The position numbers and the translations under genes were made by a program. A DNA stretch of 64,000 bases from Rhodosalinus halophilus (GTDB lineage: Bacteria; Pseudomonadota; Alphaproteobacteria; Rhodobacterales; Rhodobacteraceae), in NCBI RefSeq assembly GCF_003298775.1, contig NZ_QNTQ01000010.1, positions 124,001 to 188,000 on the forward strand. Reading direction: 5' to 3'. This document shows, piece by piece, positions 23,972 through 34,916 of the stretch (its first letter is position 1; the number at the start of each line of letters is the position of its first letter). The notes beneath the pieces are model-generated. The model did no database searches. It saw only the letters and a program-made list of their open reading frames with translations, and was not told where the DNA came from.

Positions 23972-26227
23972 TCACCCTACCTTGCAGGCCGCCAGCACCG
24001 CCATGTTCAGGATGTCGTTCGCCGTCGAGACCGTCGAACAGAGCTGGATCGACGCGTCGATGCCGGCAAGGATCGGGCCGATAACCGTGGCCCCGCCCAT
24101 CTCCTGCATGAGCTTGACCGAGATCGAGGCAGAGTGCCGCGCCGGCACGACGAGGATGTTGGCCGGCCCCGAAAGCCGCTGGAACGGATAGGCCGCCTGC
24201 GCGCGGGCGTTAAGCGCCACGTCCACCGTCATCTCGCCTTCGTATTCGAAATCGACGCCGCGCCCGTCCAGCACCTGCGGCGCGCGATGCATCTTTTCGG
24301 CGCGTTCCGAGACAGGGTAGCCGAAGGTCGAGAAGCTGACGAAGGCCACCCGCGGCTCGAGGCCGAGATGCCGGGCCACGTCCGCCGCCCGCTCGGCGAT
24401 GTTGGCGAGATCCTCGGCGTCGGGCCACTCGTGCACCAGCGTATCGGCGATCAGCACGATCCGGCCCCGGTGCAGGAGCGCCGTGACCCCGGCCGCGCCG
24501 TGGCCGGCATCGGCGTCGAAAACATGGTTGATCAGCCCCATGACATGCGCCGACTTCCGCGTGGCGCCGGTCACGACCCCGTCGCCGTGCCCATGCGCCA
24601 GCATCAGCGCCGAGAACACGTGTCGGTCGCGGGCGGCGAGGCGGTGAATGTCCTGCATGTCGTGGCCGCGCCGCTGGAGCCGTTCGTAGAGAAACCCCTT
24701 GTAGGTCTCGAGATGGTCGGTGTTGGCGGCGTTCACGACCGTGAGTTCGCGCACCGCGTCGCCCATGCCCTCCGCCTCGAGCTTGGCCTTCACATCCGCC
24801 TCGCGGCCGACGACGAGCGCGGTGCCGAAGCCGGAACGCTGATAGGTCACCGCGGCGCGCAGCACCCGGATGTCGTCGCCCTCGGCGAAGATCATGCGCG
24901 CCTGCGCGCGGCGCGCGCGCTCGGTGATGCCGCGCAGGATGCTGGCGGTCGGGTCCATCCGGCTCTTGAGCGCCGTCTGGTAGCCGTCCATGTCCACGAT
25001 CGGCCGCCGCGCCGCGCCCGTGTCCATGCCGGCCTTCGCCACCGCCGGCGGCACCCGCCAGATGAGGCGCGGATCGAAGGGCGTGGGAATGATGTAGTCG
25101 CGCCCGAAGGTGAGCTTGCGGCCATAGGCCATCGCCACCTCGTCGGGCACGTCCTCGCGCGCCAGTTCGGCCAGGGCGCGGGCGCAGGCGATCTTCATCT
25201 CGTCGTTGATCGCGCGGGCGTTGATGTCGAGCGCCCCGCGGAAGAGGTAGGGAAACCCCAGCACGTTGTTGACCTGATTCGGGTAGTCCGAGCGGCCGGT
25301 CGCCACGATGGCGTCGCGCCGCACCTCCTGCGCCTCCTCGGGCGTGATCTCGGGGTCCGGATTCGCCATGGCGAAGATCACCGGGTTGTCGGCCATGCTC
25401 GCCACCATCTCGGGCGTCACGGCGCCCTTCACCGAGACGCCGAGGAAGACGTCGGCACCCTGCATCGCCTCTTCCAGCGTGCGCAATTCGGTCTTCACCG
25501 CGTGGGCCGACTTCCACTGGTTCATCCCCTCGGTGCGGCCCTGGTGGATCACGCCCTTGGTGTCGCAGACGATGCAGTTGTCGTGCCGTGCCCCCATCGC
25601 CTTCAGGAGTTCGATGCAGGCGATGCCCGCGGCGCCGGCCCCGTTGAGCACGATGCGGCAGTCCTCGATCCGCTTTCCCGAGAGATGCAGCGCATTGATG
25701 AGACCCGCCGCGCAGATCACCGCGGTGCCGTGCTGGTCGTCGTGAAAGACGGGGATGTCCATCTCGTCCTTCAGCCGCTGCTCGATCACGAAGCAGTCCG
25801 GCGCGCGGATATCCTCGAGGTTGATGCCGCCGAAGGACGGGCCCAGCAGCTTCACCGCGTTCACGAAGGCGTCCACGTCCTCGGTGTCGATCTCGAGGTC
25901 GATGGAATCGACGTCGGCGAAGCGCTTGAAGAGCACCGCCTTGCCCTCCATCACCGGCTTGGAGCCCAGCGCGCCGAGGTTGCCGAGACCCAGCACGGCG
26001 GTGCCGTTCGAGATCACGGCGACGAGATTGCCCTTGTTGGTGTAGTCGTAGGCCGTCTGCGGCTCCTGCGCGATGCGCAGGCAGGGCACCGCCACCCCCG
26101 GCGAATAGGCGAGGCTCAGGTCGCGCTGCGTGGTCATCGGAACCGTCGCCGTGACCTCCCACTTGCCGGGGCTCGGCTCGTGGTGGAAGGCGAGCGCCTC
26201 CTCGTCGGTGATGCGGCTCTGGCTCAT
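23972..26227 (-). CDS. maeB: NADP-dependent malic enzyme with phosphotransacetylase-like domain
   Basis: 751 residues, the usual length for the bacterial two-domain form. The malic domain contains 'YSPGVAVPC', 'GLGNLGALGSKPVMEGK' (Lys96) and 'HDDQHGTAVICAAGL'; the NAD(P) fold has 'LNGAGAAGIACIELL'. From about residue 430 a phosphate acetyl/butyryltransferase-like domain follows ('GHGDGVVTGATRKSAHVMGL'), regarded as regulatory in this class. It decarboxylates malate to pyruvate with NADPH formation. Start at 26227 is set by GGAGGG six bases upstream. It diverges from mutS across 219 bases. Confidence 0.96.
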   Translation of the reverse strand: MSQSRITDEEALAFHHEPSPGKWEVTATVPMTTQRDLSLAYSPGVAVPCLRIAQEPQTAYDYTNKGNLVAVISNGTAVLGLGNLGALGSKPVMEGKAVLFKRFADVDSIDLEIDTEDVDAFVNAVKLLGPSFGGINLEDIRAPDCFVIEQRLKDEMDIPVFHDDQHGTAVICAAGLINALHLSGKRIEDCRIVLNGAGAAGIACIELLKAMGARHDNCIVCDTKGVIHQGRTEGMNQWKSAHAVKTELRTLEEAMQGADVFLGVSVKGAVTPEMVASMADNPVIFAMANPDPEITPEEAQEVRRDAIVATGRSDYPNQVNNVLGFPYLFRGALDINARAINDEMKIACARALAELAREDVPDEVAMAYGRKLTFGRDYIIPTPFDPRLIWRVPPAVAKAGMDTGAARRPIVDMDGYQTALKSRMDPTASILRGITERARRAQARMIFAEGDDIRVLRAAVTYQRSGFGTALVVGREADVKAKLEAEGMGDAVRELTVVNAANTDHLETYKGFLYERLQRRGHDMQDIHRLAARDRHVFSALMLAHGHGDGVVTGATRKSAHVMGLINHVFDADAGHGAAGVTALLHRGRIVLIADTLVHEWPDAEDLANIAERAADVARHLGLEPRVAFVSFSTFGYPVSERAEKMHRAPQVLDGRGVDFEYEGEMTVDVALNARAQAAYPFQRLSGPANILVVPARHSASISVKLMQEMGGATVIGPILAGIDASIQLCSTVSTANDILNMAVLAACKVG

Positions 26228-26291
26228 CTGACCCTCCGGAATGCCTCGCCCGCTCTTAGCCCGCGCATGCCCGCGCCACAACGCCGCCTCC

Positions 26292-26320
26292 CTTTCAATG
26301 GTCCCCGAATGGCCCGGCCG
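26292..26320 (-). repeat. short intergenic element, copy 1
   Basis: Contains the 13-mer CTTTCAATGGTCC on the plus strand (26292-26304) followed by a conserved AAT-CC-GG-CGC pattern. The same 13-mer and trailing pattern occur at 34750. Both copies are intergenic. This copy is in the maeB/mutS divergent gap. Confidence 0.4.
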
Positions 26321-26446
26321 CAGGCAAGACCGCAGCCGCGACATTCGCTGCTTCGCCAGGCTATGCCCGCGACACGGGATTCGCGGCTTTCGCCGGCCGT
26401 GCCCCTCGCCTAATCTCCGCAGCGCCGTGTGCCAGAGGGGGACCGC

Positions 26447-29104
26447 ATGACCGCCGCGACGCCGATGATGGCGCAGTATCTGGAGATCAAGGCGCAGCAC
26501 CCCGATGCGCTCCTGTTCTACCGGATGGGCGATTTCTACGAGATGTTCTTCGACGACGCCGTCGCGGCGGCCGAGGCGCTGGACATCGCGCTCACCAAGC
26601 GCGGCAAGCACGGCGGCGACGACATCCCGATGTGCGGCGTGCCGGTGCATTCGGCCGAGAGCTACCTGCTGACGCTGATCCGCAAGGGCTTCCGCGTTGC
26701 CGTCTGCGAACAGATGGAGCGCCCCGAGGAGGCGAAGAAGCGCGGCGCGAAATCGGTCGTGAAACGCGAGGTGATCCGCCTCGTCACGCCCGGCACGCTG
26801 ACCGAGGACTCGCTTCTGGAGGCGCGGCGGCACAACTACCTCGCCGCCTATGCAGAGGCGCAGGGGCAGGGCGCGCTCGCCTGGGCCGACATCTCGACCG
26901 GGGCGCTGCACGTCATGGCGCTCGCGCGGGTGCGGCTGGGGCCGGAGCTGGCGCGGCTCGCCCCTGCCGAAGTGCTGCTCTCAGAGGCGCTGGAGCCCGA
27001 TTGCGCCGGAATAGTGACGGAGTCGGGCGCGGCGATGACGCCGCTCGCCCGGTCCGTCTTCGACAGCACGGGGGCCGAGAAGCGGCTCACCCGGCTCTTC
27101 GGGGTGGAGACGCTCGACGGCTTCGGCGCCTTCTCGCGGCCCGAACTCGCGGCGATGGGCGGCCTCGTGGACTATCTGGAGCTCACGCAGAAGGGTCGCC
27201 TGCCGCTCCTGCGCCCTCCAATGCGCGAGGCCGCCTCCGGCGTCATGCAGATCGACGCCGCGACCCGGCGCAACCTGGAACTGACCCGTTCGCTGCAGGG
27301 CGGCCGCGCCGGATCGCTGCTGGCGGCCATCGACCGGACGGTGACCGCGGGCGGCGCGCGGCTGCTCGAGGCGCGGATCGGCGCGCCCTCGCTCTCGCTC
27401 GAGACGATTCACGCGCGGCAGGCCGCGGTGGCCGCGCTGGTCGAGGATACGGAGCTCGCGGCGGATCTGCGCGACCTGCTGCGCCGGGTGCCGGATCTCG
27501 ACCGCGCGCTCTCGCGCCTGTCGCTCGATCGGGGCGGGCCGCGCGACCTCGCCGCAGTGCGGGACGCCATGGAGCAGGCCGACGCTCTGGCGCGGCGGTG
27601 TGCCGGTCTCGACCTGCCCGGGTTGCTCACCGACGCGCTGGGCGCGCTCACAGGTCACGAGGCACTGCGCGATCTGCTGGCCGACGCGCTGATCGCCGAG
27701 CCGCCGCTTCTTGCACGCGACGGCGGTTTCGTGGCCGAAGGGTTCGACGCCGAACTGGACGAAACGCGCGAGTTGCGGGACGAAGGGCGCGGCGTGATCG
27801 CCGGGCTGCAGGCGCGTTATGCGGAAGAGACTGGAATTTCATCGCTCAAGATCAAGCACAACAACGTCCTGGGCTATTTCATCGAGACCACCGCCACCCA
27901 TGCCGAACGCATGATGGCCCCGCCGCTTTCCGAGACCTTCATCCATCGCCAGACCACCGCCAACCAGCTGCGCTTCACCACCGTGGAGCTCTCGGAGCTC
28001 GAAACCCGCATCCTCAACGCCGGCGCCCGTGCCCTGGAGCTGGAGAAGGCGATCTTCGCAAGACTGCGGGCCGCGATCCTCGACGAGGCCGGGCCGCTGG
28101 GCCAACTCGCCGCCGCGCTGGCCGAGATCGACCTCGCCGCCGCGCTGGCGGATCTGGCGCGCGGCGCCGACTGGGCGCGCCCGCATGTGGACGCGAGCCG
28201 GGCCTTCGAGGTGACGGGCGGGCGGCATCCGGTGGTGGAGGCCGCGCTGCGCGCCGAGGGCGCGTCCTTCGTCGCCAACGACTGCACCCTGTCAGCGGAA
28301 AGCGACGCGGCGGCGATCACGCTGCTGACCGGCCCCAACATGGCCGGCAAGTCCACATGGCTTCGGCAGAACGCGCTGATCGCGCTGCTCGCCCAGATCG
28401 GCGCCTTCGTGCCGGCCGAGGCGGCGCGGATCGGCCTCGTCAGCCAGCTCTTCAGCCGCGTCGGCGCGTCGGACGATCTGGCGCGGGGGCGCTCGACCTT
28501 CATGGTTGAGATGGTCGAGACGGCGGCGATCCTCAATCAGGCCGACGACCGCGCGCTGGTGATCCTCGACGAGATCGGTCGCGGGACAGCGACCTACGAC
28601 GGCCTGTCCATCGCCTGGGCGGTGATGGAACAGCTGCACGAGGTGAACCGCTGCCGCGCGCTCTTCGCCACGCATTACCACGAACTCACGGCGCTCGCCT
28701 CCCGCCTCGACGGGGTGCGCAACGCGACCGTGGCGGTCAAGGAATGGCAGGGCGAGGTGATCTTTCTGCACGAGGTCAGGCCGGGCGCCGCGGACCGCTC
28801 CTATGGCGTCCAGGTGGCGCAGCTCGCCGGCCTGCCGGCCTCGGTGGTCGCGCGGGCGCGCGAGGTGCTCGAGGCGCTCGAGGCGGGCGAGCGCGACACC
28901 GGCGCACGCCCCAAGGCGCTGATCGACGATCTGCCGCTCTTCGCCGCTGCACCGCCGCCTGAGCAGACCGCCCCCGGCGCGCCCTCGCAGGTCGAGGAGA
29001 GGCTCGCCGCGCTGCATCCTGACGAACTGACGCCGCGCGAGGCGCTGGAACTGCTCTACGAGCTCAAGGCGCTCGCCACCGAGGATGGCGGTCAGCCGCG
29101 GTAA
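26447..29104 (+). CDS. mutS: DNA mismatch repair protein MutS
   Basis: 885 residues. N-terminal mismatch-binding domain with '[15 protein letters not shown]' (the Phe-X-Glu mismatch wedge), connector and clamp domains, then the ATPase with Walker A '[10 protein letters not shown]' (about 628-637), 'STFMVEM', Walker B '[16 protein letters not shown]' and 'FATHYHEL'. It recognises mismatches and starts repair. The start at 26447 follows AGGGGGA; an in-frame ATG 18 bases earlier is less likely. It ends 13 bases inside the convergent response-regulator gene. Confidence 0.98.
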   Translation: MTAATPMMAQYLEIKAQHPDALLFYRMGDFYEMFFDDAVAAAEALDIALTKRGKHGGDDIPMCGVPVHSAESYLLTLIRKGFRVAVCEQMERPEEAKKRGAKSVVKREVIRLVTPGTLTEDSLLEARRHNYLAAYAEAQGQGALAWADISTGALHVMALARVRLGPELARLAPAEVLLSEALEPDCAGIVTESGAAMTPLARSVFDSTGAEKRLTRLFGVETLDGFGAFSRPELAAMGGLVDYLELTQKGRLPLLRPPMREAASGVMQIDAATRRNLELTRSLQGGRAGSLLAAIDRTVTAGGARLLEARIGAPSLSLETIHARQAAVAALVEDTELAADLRDLLRRVPDLDRALSRLSLDRGGPRDLAAVRDAMEQADALARRCAGLDLPGLLTDALGALTGHEALRDLLADALIAEPPLLARDGGFVAEGFDAELDETRELRDEGRGVIAGLQARYAEETGISSLKIKHNNVLGYFIETTATHAERMMAPPLSETFIHRQTTANQLRFTTVELSELETRILNAGARALELEKAIFARLRAAILDEAGPLGQLAAALAEIDLAAALADLARGADWARPHVDASRAFEVTGGRHPVVEAALRAEGASFVANDCTLSAESDAAAITLLTGPNMAGKSTWLRQNALIALLAQIGAFVPAEAARIGLVSQLFSRVGASDDLARGRSTFMVEMVETAAILNQADDRALVILDEIGRGTATYDGLSIAWAVMEQLHEVNRCRALFATHYHELTALASRLDGVRNATVAVKEWQGEVIFLHEVRPGAADRSYGVQVAQLAGLPASVVARAREVLEALEAGERDTGARPKALIDDLPLFAAAPPPEQTAPGAPSQVEERLAALHPDELTPREALELLYELKALATEDGGQPR

Positions 29105-30375
29105 TCCAGAAGCGCGGCGGAGATATCGTCCTCGGCCGCCATGCCGGTGCCGGTGGCCTGCCGCAGATGCCCGAGCAATTCATCCAGAAACGTGCGCCCC
29201 GAGCGTTCCGGCGTCACACGGGCCACGAGCTCGCCCAGTCCCTCGTCGCCCAGAAGCGACCCGTCGGGCAGCTGCGCCTCGGTGAAACCGTCGGAGTGCA
29301 ACAGCAATCTGTCGCCAGGGGCGAGGCGCGCCTCGATCTCTTCGAAGCGCGCCTCCGGCAGAAGACCCACGGGCAGCCCGCCCTGCCCGATGAACTCGCG
29401 GCGGCCATCGGCGCGCAGGATCATCGGGTGCGGGTGGCCCGCCTGCACCAGCCGCACCCGGCCTGATCGCAGATCGACGGTCGCGTAGACCATGGTGAAA
29501 TACTCCTCGACGCCCCTGTCGGCGGCAAGCCGCTCGTTCAGCAGGCGGGCGACCTCGGCAGGCGGTCTTAGCGCGAAGAACCGCTCGAAGCGGCGCGTCA
29601 CGGCGACGTTCTGATCCAGGAATTCCGACGAAAGGTATCCGCTGACCCGCGCGGCCATCAGCGCCGAAGTCACGCCGTGACCCGACACGTCGATCGCGTA
29701 GATCCCCAGTGTGCCGTAACCGGGGCTGAAGGCGCCCACGAGATCGCCGCCCACCTGCCCGCAGGGCTGGAAGAGCAGGTTCACCTCGGACTCGCCGAAC
29801 CGCCGTGTGCGCTCCGGCACGAGCGATTCCTGGATCTTGCGCGCCTGTTGGAGATCGGCATCGAGCATGGCCTGCGCCGCCTGGAGCTCGGCCAGCGTCT
29901 GGCTGATGAGCCGGTTCTTTTCGCTCAGTTCCCGCTCCATCCGGAGGATGCGTTCGCCTGCGGCGAGGCGGGCGCGCAATTCTGCGGCATCGACAGGCTT
30001 CGTCAGGAGGTCGTCGGCGCCGCAGTCGAGACCATGCGCAACCTCTGCCTTTTCGCTCCGCGAGGTCAGCAGGATGAAATAGACATAGCGGCCCGTCGCG
30101 AGCGCGCGCAGGGCGCGGCAGAGGTCGATCCCGCTCATCCCGGGCATCATCCAGTCGCTCACCACCAGATCGGGCGGCGCCTGACGGCACAGCGCGAGCG
30201 CAGCTTCGCCCGAGTCGGCCTCCATCACGCGGTAGCCCGCGCGGCCGAGCAGCATGGAGAGCAGACGGCGCTGCAGCCGGCTGTCGTCCACGACCAGGAC
30301 GGTCCGAAGGCAGCGCTCCGCCGTCGTGGCGGTGCCTGCCGGGCCGCCGGCGCCGGAAGAGGGAGTGGCAGTCAT
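29092..30375 (-). CDS. response regulator with PP2C (SpoIIE-type) phosphatase output
   Basis: 427 residues. Receiver domain at about 25-145 with acidic pair Asp30-Asp31, phospho-acceptor Asp74 ('[12 protein letters not shown]'), 'LLTSRS' and the Lys in 'LTKPVD'. A short coiled coil (about 150-190) leads to a SpoIIE/PP2C domain with 'GGDLVGAF', '[18 protein letters not shown]', 'DGFTEAQ' and C-terminal '[11 protein letters not shown]'. Such proteins dephosphorylate anti-anti-sigma factors or similar targets under control of phosphorylation; RbaY of Rhodobacter capsulatus is a comparable protein. Start at 30375 follows GAGGA. It diverges from an Hpt gene across 225 bases, with no kinase nearby. 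Confidence 0.93.
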   Translation of the reverse strand: MTATPSSGAGGPAGTATTAERCLRTVLVVDDSRLQRRLLSMLLGRAGYRVMEADSGEAALALCRQAPPDLVVSDWMMPGMSGIDLCRALRALATGRYVYFILLTSRSEKAEVAHGLDCGADDLLTKPVDAAELRARLAAGERILRMERELSEKNRLISQTLAELQAAQAMLDADLQQARKIQESLVPERTRRFGESEVNLLFQPCGQVGGDLVGAFSPGYGTLGIYAIDVSGHGVTSALMAARVSGYLSSEFLDQNVAVTRRFERFFALRPPAEVARLLNERLAADRGVEEYFTMVYATVDLRSGRVRLVQAGHPHPMILRADGRREFIGQGGLPVGLLPEARFEEIEARLAPGDRLLLHSDGFTEAQLPDGSLLGDEGLGELVARVTPERSGRTFLDELLGHLRQATGTGMAAEDDISAALLDYRG

Positions 30376-30600
30376 GCTCGAATCCTCGGGCATCGGCAGA
30401 CGCTTGCGGAGGCCAATGTCGGCGGTGCCCGCCAACATCGTTCCCGACGCAGCCGAGGCCGAAGGCTGCGCGGATAGGTGTGAAGGCGCCGTTAAACGCG
30501 CAATTTTCCGCATCCGGCAGCGCGCGTCCGTCGTGAGGTAATGATCCCTTTACGCCTTTCCGCGCATCTGCTCGCGGGGGCTCCGGATCGAGAGGATCCC

Positions 30601-30891
30601 ATGATCGATTGGACCTGCGTGAGCGACCTGCGCGAGGAAGTGGGCGACGAAGACTTTCAGGAGGTGATCTCCCTTTTCGTGGACGAGGTGGAAAGCGCGC
30701 TCGCCGGGCTCGATCCTGCCGCGCCTGCATCGGAGGATCTGCACTTCCTCAAGGGAAGCGCTCTCAATCTCGGCTTCACCGCGCTCGCACGGCGCTGCGC
30801 GCCACCGGCGGATGCCGAGGACCTGCGCGCCTGTTTCGCGGAATCGAAGGCCGTGTTCCTCGCGGAACTGCCGCGCAGGCTCGCGGCCTGA
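30601..30891 (+). CDS. single-domain Hpt phosphotransfer protein
   Basis: 96 residues, almost entirely one histidine-phosphotransfer domain. The phospho-accepting His48 lies in 'LHFLKGSALNLGF', the classic H-x-L-K-G-S motif. The start at 30601 is preceded by GAGAGGA; an upstream in-frame ATG at 30541 would add a non-homologous 20 residues. It diverges from the response regulator-PP2C gene, which is therefore its likely phosphotransfer partner (inference). It converges on the SDR gene six bases downstream. Confidence 0.88.
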   Translation: MIDWTCVSDLREEVGDEDFQEVISLFVDEVESALAGLDPAAPASEDLHFLKGSALNLGFTALARRCAPPADAEDLRACFAESKAVFLAELPRRLAA

Positions 30892-30897
30892 CCCGCC

Positions 30898-31704
30898 TCA
30901 GACCAGGCGGTGGATCGTAACCGGATCGGCCCGGCCGTGTTCCTGAAGCGCTCGGCGCCGGAGCGCGCGCATGCCTTCCAGCCAGCGTTCGGGGTCGCCT
31001 GCCTTGCGCGCGACATGTGTCGCCACCTGCGGGTGCGGCAGGATCAGGAAGCGCTCGGCCCGCATTCCGTCGAGCACGGCCTCGGCGACCGACTCCGGCG
31101 AGAGCACGCCCGAAGCGTCCCCTGCGTCGCCGTCCGCGTAACCGATCATCGCGGTGGCGACGTATTGCGGACAGACGACCGAGACGCGCACCCCGTCGTC
31201 GCGATGGGTGATCGCGAGCGATTCGGCGAACCCCACGGCGGCATGCTTGCTCGCGGTGTAGGCGGCGTCGCCGATCTGGGCCAAGAGACCCGCGGCAGAG
31301 GCCACGTTGACCAGATACCCCTCGCCGCGCGCGATCATGCCGGGCAGCACGGCGCGGGCGGCATGCACCTGCGCCATGACGTTGACCTCCCAGCAGGCCT
31401 GCCAATGCGCGTCAGGGGCCGAGGCCGCGTGATCGGGCTCGCCGAAGCCCACGCCGGCGTTCGACACGAAGATCTCCACCGGCCCCAGCCGCTGTTCCGT
31501 CTCGGCGACGAGCGCCTCGATGTCGCGCGCACAGCGCACGTCGCAGCGCATGCCTTCAGCGCCCAGTTCCGCCGCCGTCTGTGGGGCAGCTTCCAGATCG
31601 GCCAGCATGACGCGGCCGCCCTCCCGAACCAGGGCAGCGGCGATGGCGCGGCCGATTCCGCGCCCTCCGCCGGTCACCACGGCCACTCGTCCCCCAAGCT
31701 CCAT
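30898..31704 (-). CDS. short-chain dehydrogenase/reductase
   Basis: 268 residues with the classical SDR pattern: cofactor motif 'TGGGRGIG' (about 11-18), Asp for adenine binding in 'RCDV', 'NAGVGFG', catalytic Ser in 'VASAAGLL' and 'YTASKHA' (Tyr-x3-Lys). Asp at the end of the second strand ('MLADLE') favours NAD. Substrate unknown. It lies 11 bases downstream of ilvA on the same strand, so the two are probably co-transcribed. Confidence 0.87.
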   Translation of the reverse strand: MELGGRVAVVTGGGRGIGRAIAAALVREGGRVMLADLEAAPQTAAELGAEGMRCDVRCARDIEALVAETEQRLGPVEIFVSNAGVGFGEPDHAASAPDAHWQACWEVNVMAQVHAARAVLPGMIARGEGYLVNVASAAGLLAQIGDAAYTASKHAAVGFAESLAITHRDDGVRVSVVCPQYVATAMIGYADGDAGDASGVLSPESVAEAVLDGMRAERFLILPHPQVATHVARKAGDPERWLEGMRALRRRALQEHGRADPVTIHRLV

Positions 31705-31715
31705 CGCCGCCTCCT

Positions 31716-32945
31716 TCAGATCAGGAACTGCGCCAGGATCTCGTCGTCGGTGATGTCCTGATAGGTCATCCCGGCCGCATCGAGCCGCGCGAAGAGCCGT
31801 TCGAAATTGCCCGCCTGCGTGGTCTCGATCCCGATCAGCACCGAGCCGAAGTTGCGCGCGGACTTCTTCAGATACTCGAAGCGGGCGATGTCGTCCTCGG
31901 GCCCCAGGAAATCGAGGAAATCCTTCAGCGCGCCGGGCCGCTGAGGCAGCCGCAGGATGAAATACTTCTTCACGCCGGAATAGCGCTGCGCGCGCTCCTT
32001 CACCTCGGGCAGACGCTCGAAGTCGAAATTGCCGCCGGAGGTGACGCAGACCACCCGCTTCCCGCGGATCGTCTCCGTGATGTCGGGAAGCACGTCGAGA
32101 GCGAGCGCGCCCGCCGGCTCGAGCACGATGCCCTCGACATTCAGCATCTCGAGAATCGTGCCGCAGATGCGGTCCTCGGGCGCACCGAGAACGTGGGCGG
32201 GATCCACGTCGCGCAGCCGCGCGAAGGGATGGTCGCCCACCATCGCCACCGCCGCACCGTCGACGAAGGTGTTGATCGCCTCGAGCCGCACCGGCTCTTC
32301 GGCCGTCAGCGCGGCGAAGAGGCTGCGCGCGCCCTGCGGCTCCACGAAGGTCATCGCGGTGTCAGGCCCGAACCAGCCGCGCACCCCGGCCGAGAGGCCC
32401 CCGCCACCCACCGGCAGCACGATACGGTCGGGCGGGCCACCCAGCTGCGCCTCGATCTCGAGACCGACGCTCGCCTGCCCCTCGATCACGTCGGGGTCGT
32501 CGAAGGGCGAGAGAAACTGCGCCCCGGTCTTCCGGCAGTGCTCCTGCGCCGCGCGCAGGGTGTCGTCCACGTAGTCGCCCACGAGCCGCACCTCGACGGC
32601 GTCGCCGCCGAACATCCGCGTCTTCTGGATCTTCTGCTGCGGCGTGGTCACGGGCATGAAGATCACGCCCTCCACCCCGAAATGCCGGCACATGTAGGCC
32701 ACGCCCTGCGCGTGATTGCCCGCGCTGGCACAGGCGAAGCGGCGGCCCTGCCCGATCCGCTTGCGCATCGCGTTGAAGGCCCCGCGCAGCTTGTAGGAGC
32801 GCACCGGCGAAAGATCCTCACGCTTGAGCCAGATCTCGGCGCCGTAGCGCTCGGACAGATGCGCATTACGGGTGAGCGGCGTGGGCTCGAACACCTCGCG
32901 CATGGCGGCCTCGGCGGCCCGGACGGCGTCGCGGAACTCGGTCAT
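31716..32945 (-). CDS. ilvA: threonine ammonia-lyase (threonine dehydratase)
   Basis: 409 residues. PLP-binding Lys52 in '[13 protein letters not shown]', the Gly-rich phosphate loop '[13 protein letters not shown]', and a C-terminal ACT-like regulatory domain ('[20 protein letters not shown]'). It deaminates threonine to 2-oxobutanoate, the first step of isoleucine synthesis. The single ACT-like domain places it with the shorter form. Start at 32945 gives the family N-terminus; a longer frame to 32981 adds an Arg/Gly-rich stretch. It diverges from argG and is followed by the SDR gene. Confidence 0.93.
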   Translation of the reverse strand: MTEFRDAVRAAEAAMREVFEPTPLTRNAHLSERYGAEIWLKREDLSPVRSYKLRGAFNAMRKRIGQGRRFACASAGNHAQGVAYMCRHFGVEGVIFMPVTTPQQKIQKTRMFGGDAVEVRLVGDYVDDTLRAAQEHCRKTGAQFLSPFDDPDVIEGQASVGLEIEAQLGGPPDRIVLPVGGGGLSAGVRGWFGPDTAMTFVEPQGARSLFAALTAEEPVRLEAINTFVDGAAVAMVGDHPFARLRDVDPAHVLGAPEDRICGTILEMLNVEGIVLEPAGALALDVLPDITETIRGKRVVCVTSGGNFDFERLPEVKERAQRYSGVKKYFILRLPQRPGALKDFLDFLGPEDDIARFEYLKKSARNFGSVLIGIETTQAGNFERLFARLDAAGMTYQDITDDEILAQFLI

Positions 32946-33048
32946 GCCGGCACCCTTGCCGCGCGGGCGCAGCCCGCGCAAGCCCCGCCGCCTTGCGGGC
33001 CTGCGGCAAAGGCGCTATCCGCGCCTCGGTTTCCGCGGGAGAATGACG

Positions 33049-34266
33049 ATGGACGCGCCGAAGAAAGTCGTGCTGGCCTATTCCGGCGGGCTCGACACCT
33101 CGATCATCCTGAAATGGTTGCAGACGGAGTACGGCTGCGAGGTGGTGACCTTCACCGCCGACCTGGGCCAGGGCGAAGAGCTGGAGCCCGCGCGCGCGAA
33201 GGCCGAGATGATGGGCGCCGCCGCGATCTACATCGAGGACCTGCGCGAGGAATTCGTGCGCGATTTCGTCTTTCCGATGTTCCGCGCCAACGCCGTCTAC
33301 GAGGGGCTCTACCTGCTCGGCACCTCGATCGCGCGGCCGCTGATCTCCAAGCGGCTGGTCGAGATCGCGGCGCAGGAGGGCGCGGACGCCGTGGCGCACG
33401 GCGCGACCGGCAAGGGCAACGATCAGGTCCGCTTCGAGCTCTCGGCCTATGCGCTCGACCCGGAGATCAAGGTGATCGCCCCCTGGCGAGAGTGGGATCT
33501 GACCAGCCGGACGAAGCTCATCGACTTCGCGGAAAAGAACCAGATTCCCATCGCCAAGGACAAGCGCGGCGAGGCGCCGTTCTCGGTCGACGCAAACCTT
33601 CTGCACACCTCGTCCGAGGGCAAGGTGCTGGAGGATCCCGCCGAGGAGGCGCCGGACTACGTCTATCAGCGCACCATGGACCCCGAGGCTGCGCCCGATA
33701 CCCCCGAATATGTCGAGATCGGCTTCGAAAAGGGCGATGCCGTCAGCATCGATGGCGAGCGCCTGTCCCCCGCCGCACTGCTGACGAAGCTCAACGAACT
33801 GGGCGGCAAGCACGGCTGCGGGCGGCTGGACCTGGTCGAGGGGCGCTTCGTCGGCATGAAGTCGCGCGGCATCTACGAGACGCCGGGCGGCACGCTGCTC
33901 TTGGAGGCGCACCGGGGGATCGAGCAGATCACGCTCGACCGAGGCGCCGCCCATCTCAAGGACGAGCTGATGCCGCGCTACGCGGAACTCATCTACAACG
34001 GCTTCTGGTTCTCGCCCGAGCGCGAGATGCTCCAGGCGGCGATCGACCGCAGCCAGGAGCACGTCACCGGCACCGTGCGCCTCAAGCTCTACAAGGGATC
34101 GGCGCGCACCGTCGGCCGCTGGTCAGAGCATTCGCTCTATTCCGAGGCGCATGTCACCTTCGAGGACGACGCCGGCGCCTACGACCAGACGGACGCGGCG
34201 GGCTTCATCCAGCTCAACGCGCTGCGGCTGAAATTGCTGGCGGCGCGCAAGCGGCGGCTTGGCTAA
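33049..34266 (+). CDS. argG: argininosuccinate synthase
   Basis: 405 residues. N-terminal ATP pyrophosphatase P-loop '[18 protein letters not shown]' and the conserved '[14 protein letters not shown]'. It joins citrulline and aspartate with ATP to argininosuccinate in arginine synthesis. Two ATGs are close (33043 and 33049); the second is chosen because GGGAGA lies six bases before it. The stop is overlapped by the start of the next gene. Confidence 0.97.
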   Translation: MDAPKKVVLAYSGGLDTSIILKWLQTEYGCEVVTFTADLGQGEELEPARAKAEMMGAAAIYIEDLREEFVRDFVFPMFRANAVYEGLYLLGTSIARPLISKRLVEIAAQEGADAVAHGATGKGNDQVRFELSAYALDPEIKVIAPWREWDLTSRTKLIDFAEKNQIPIAKDKRGEAPFSVDANLLHTSSEGKVLEDPAEEAPDYVYQRTMDPEAAPDTPEYVEIGFEKGDAVSIDGERLSPAALLTKLNELGGKHGCGRLDLVEGRFVGMKSRGIYETPGGTLLLEAHRGIEQITLDRGAAHLKDELMPRYAELIYNGFWFSPEREMLQAAIDRSQEHVTGTVRLKLYKGSARTVGRWSEHSLYSEAHVTFEDDAGAYDQTDAAGFIQLNALRLKLLAARKRRLG

Positions 34267-34675
34267 GCTGTCCGAATTCGTCGCGGCGCAGGAGCCGGTC
34301 TGGCCTCGGGTCCGGGCCGAGCTCCGCGCAGGCCGCAAGACCAGCCACTGGATCTGGTGGGTCTTCCCGCAACTGGCCTCGCTCGGCCGGTCCGAGCGCG
34401 CGCGCCATTTCGGCCTGTCGGGCCTGGACGAGGCCGCGGACTACCTCGCGCACCCCGTCCTCGGCCCGCGGCTGGAAGAGGCGGCGCAGCTGATGCTCGC
34501 ACATGACGGCACCCCGCCCGAGGATGTGCTGGGCGAGGTGGACGCGCTGAAACTGCGCTCCTCCATGACGCTCTTCGAGGCGGTGCCGGGGGCGCCGGAG
34601 GTCTTTGCCCAGGTGCTCGACCGGCTTTATGACGGCGCCCGTTGCCCGCACACGCGTGAGGCGCTGGGCCGCTGA
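34259..34675 (+). CDS. DUF1810 family protein
   Basis: 138 residues, soluble. Matches the DUF1810 pattern: an N-terminal '[19 protein letters not shown]' helix followed by '[13 protein letters not shown]' and '[20 protein letters not shown]'. Function of the family is unknown. Start is TTG at 34259, inside the last codons of argG (eight-base overlap), implying translational coupling. No ribosome site stands out beyond that. Confidence 0.82.
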   Translation: MAKLSEFVAAQEPVWPRVRAELRAGRKTSHWIWWVFPQLASLGRSERARHFGLSGLDEAADYLAHPVLGPRLEEAAQLMLAHDGTPPEDVLGEVDALKLRSSMTLFEAVPGAPEVFAQVLDRLYDGARCPHTREALGR

Positions 34676-34749
34676 AACTAATATCGCCACCCGCTTTGCG
34701 CTTGCGTCACACATGCCGCCACGGGTTGCGCCCCGGCCCGCGCCCAGGT

Positions 34750-34778
34750 CTTTCAATGGTCCAGAAATACCCAGGTCG
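34750..34778 (-). repeat. short intergenic element, copy 2
   Basis: Plus-strand CTTTCAATGGTCC (34750-34762) followed by AGAAATACCCAGGTCGC. Shares the 13-mer and flanking pattern with the copy at 26292. It lies in the 241-base gap between the DUF1810 gene and msrA, which otherwise shows no gene or hairpin. Confidence 0.4.
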
Positions 34779-34916
34779 CCGAGCACGGTTCCCCCGCTCC
34801 GCTTCATCTCTCTCCCGAGCTCCCGTTCACCTCTGCGTGACGCACGGTTTCGTGGCTTGTCCTGATGCGTTGCACCGGCGGACCCTGACGTCATGCGAAC
34901 CGGGAGGACGAACGCC

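Noticed and set aside
21718-24084. 788-codon open frame across the MFS and pfkB-type genes
   Set aside because: Spans two convergent genes in the wrong frames; no membrane segments or motifs.
24210-26162. 650-codon open frame in another frame of maeB
   Set aside because: Arg/Gly-rich translation without domains, fully inside maeB.
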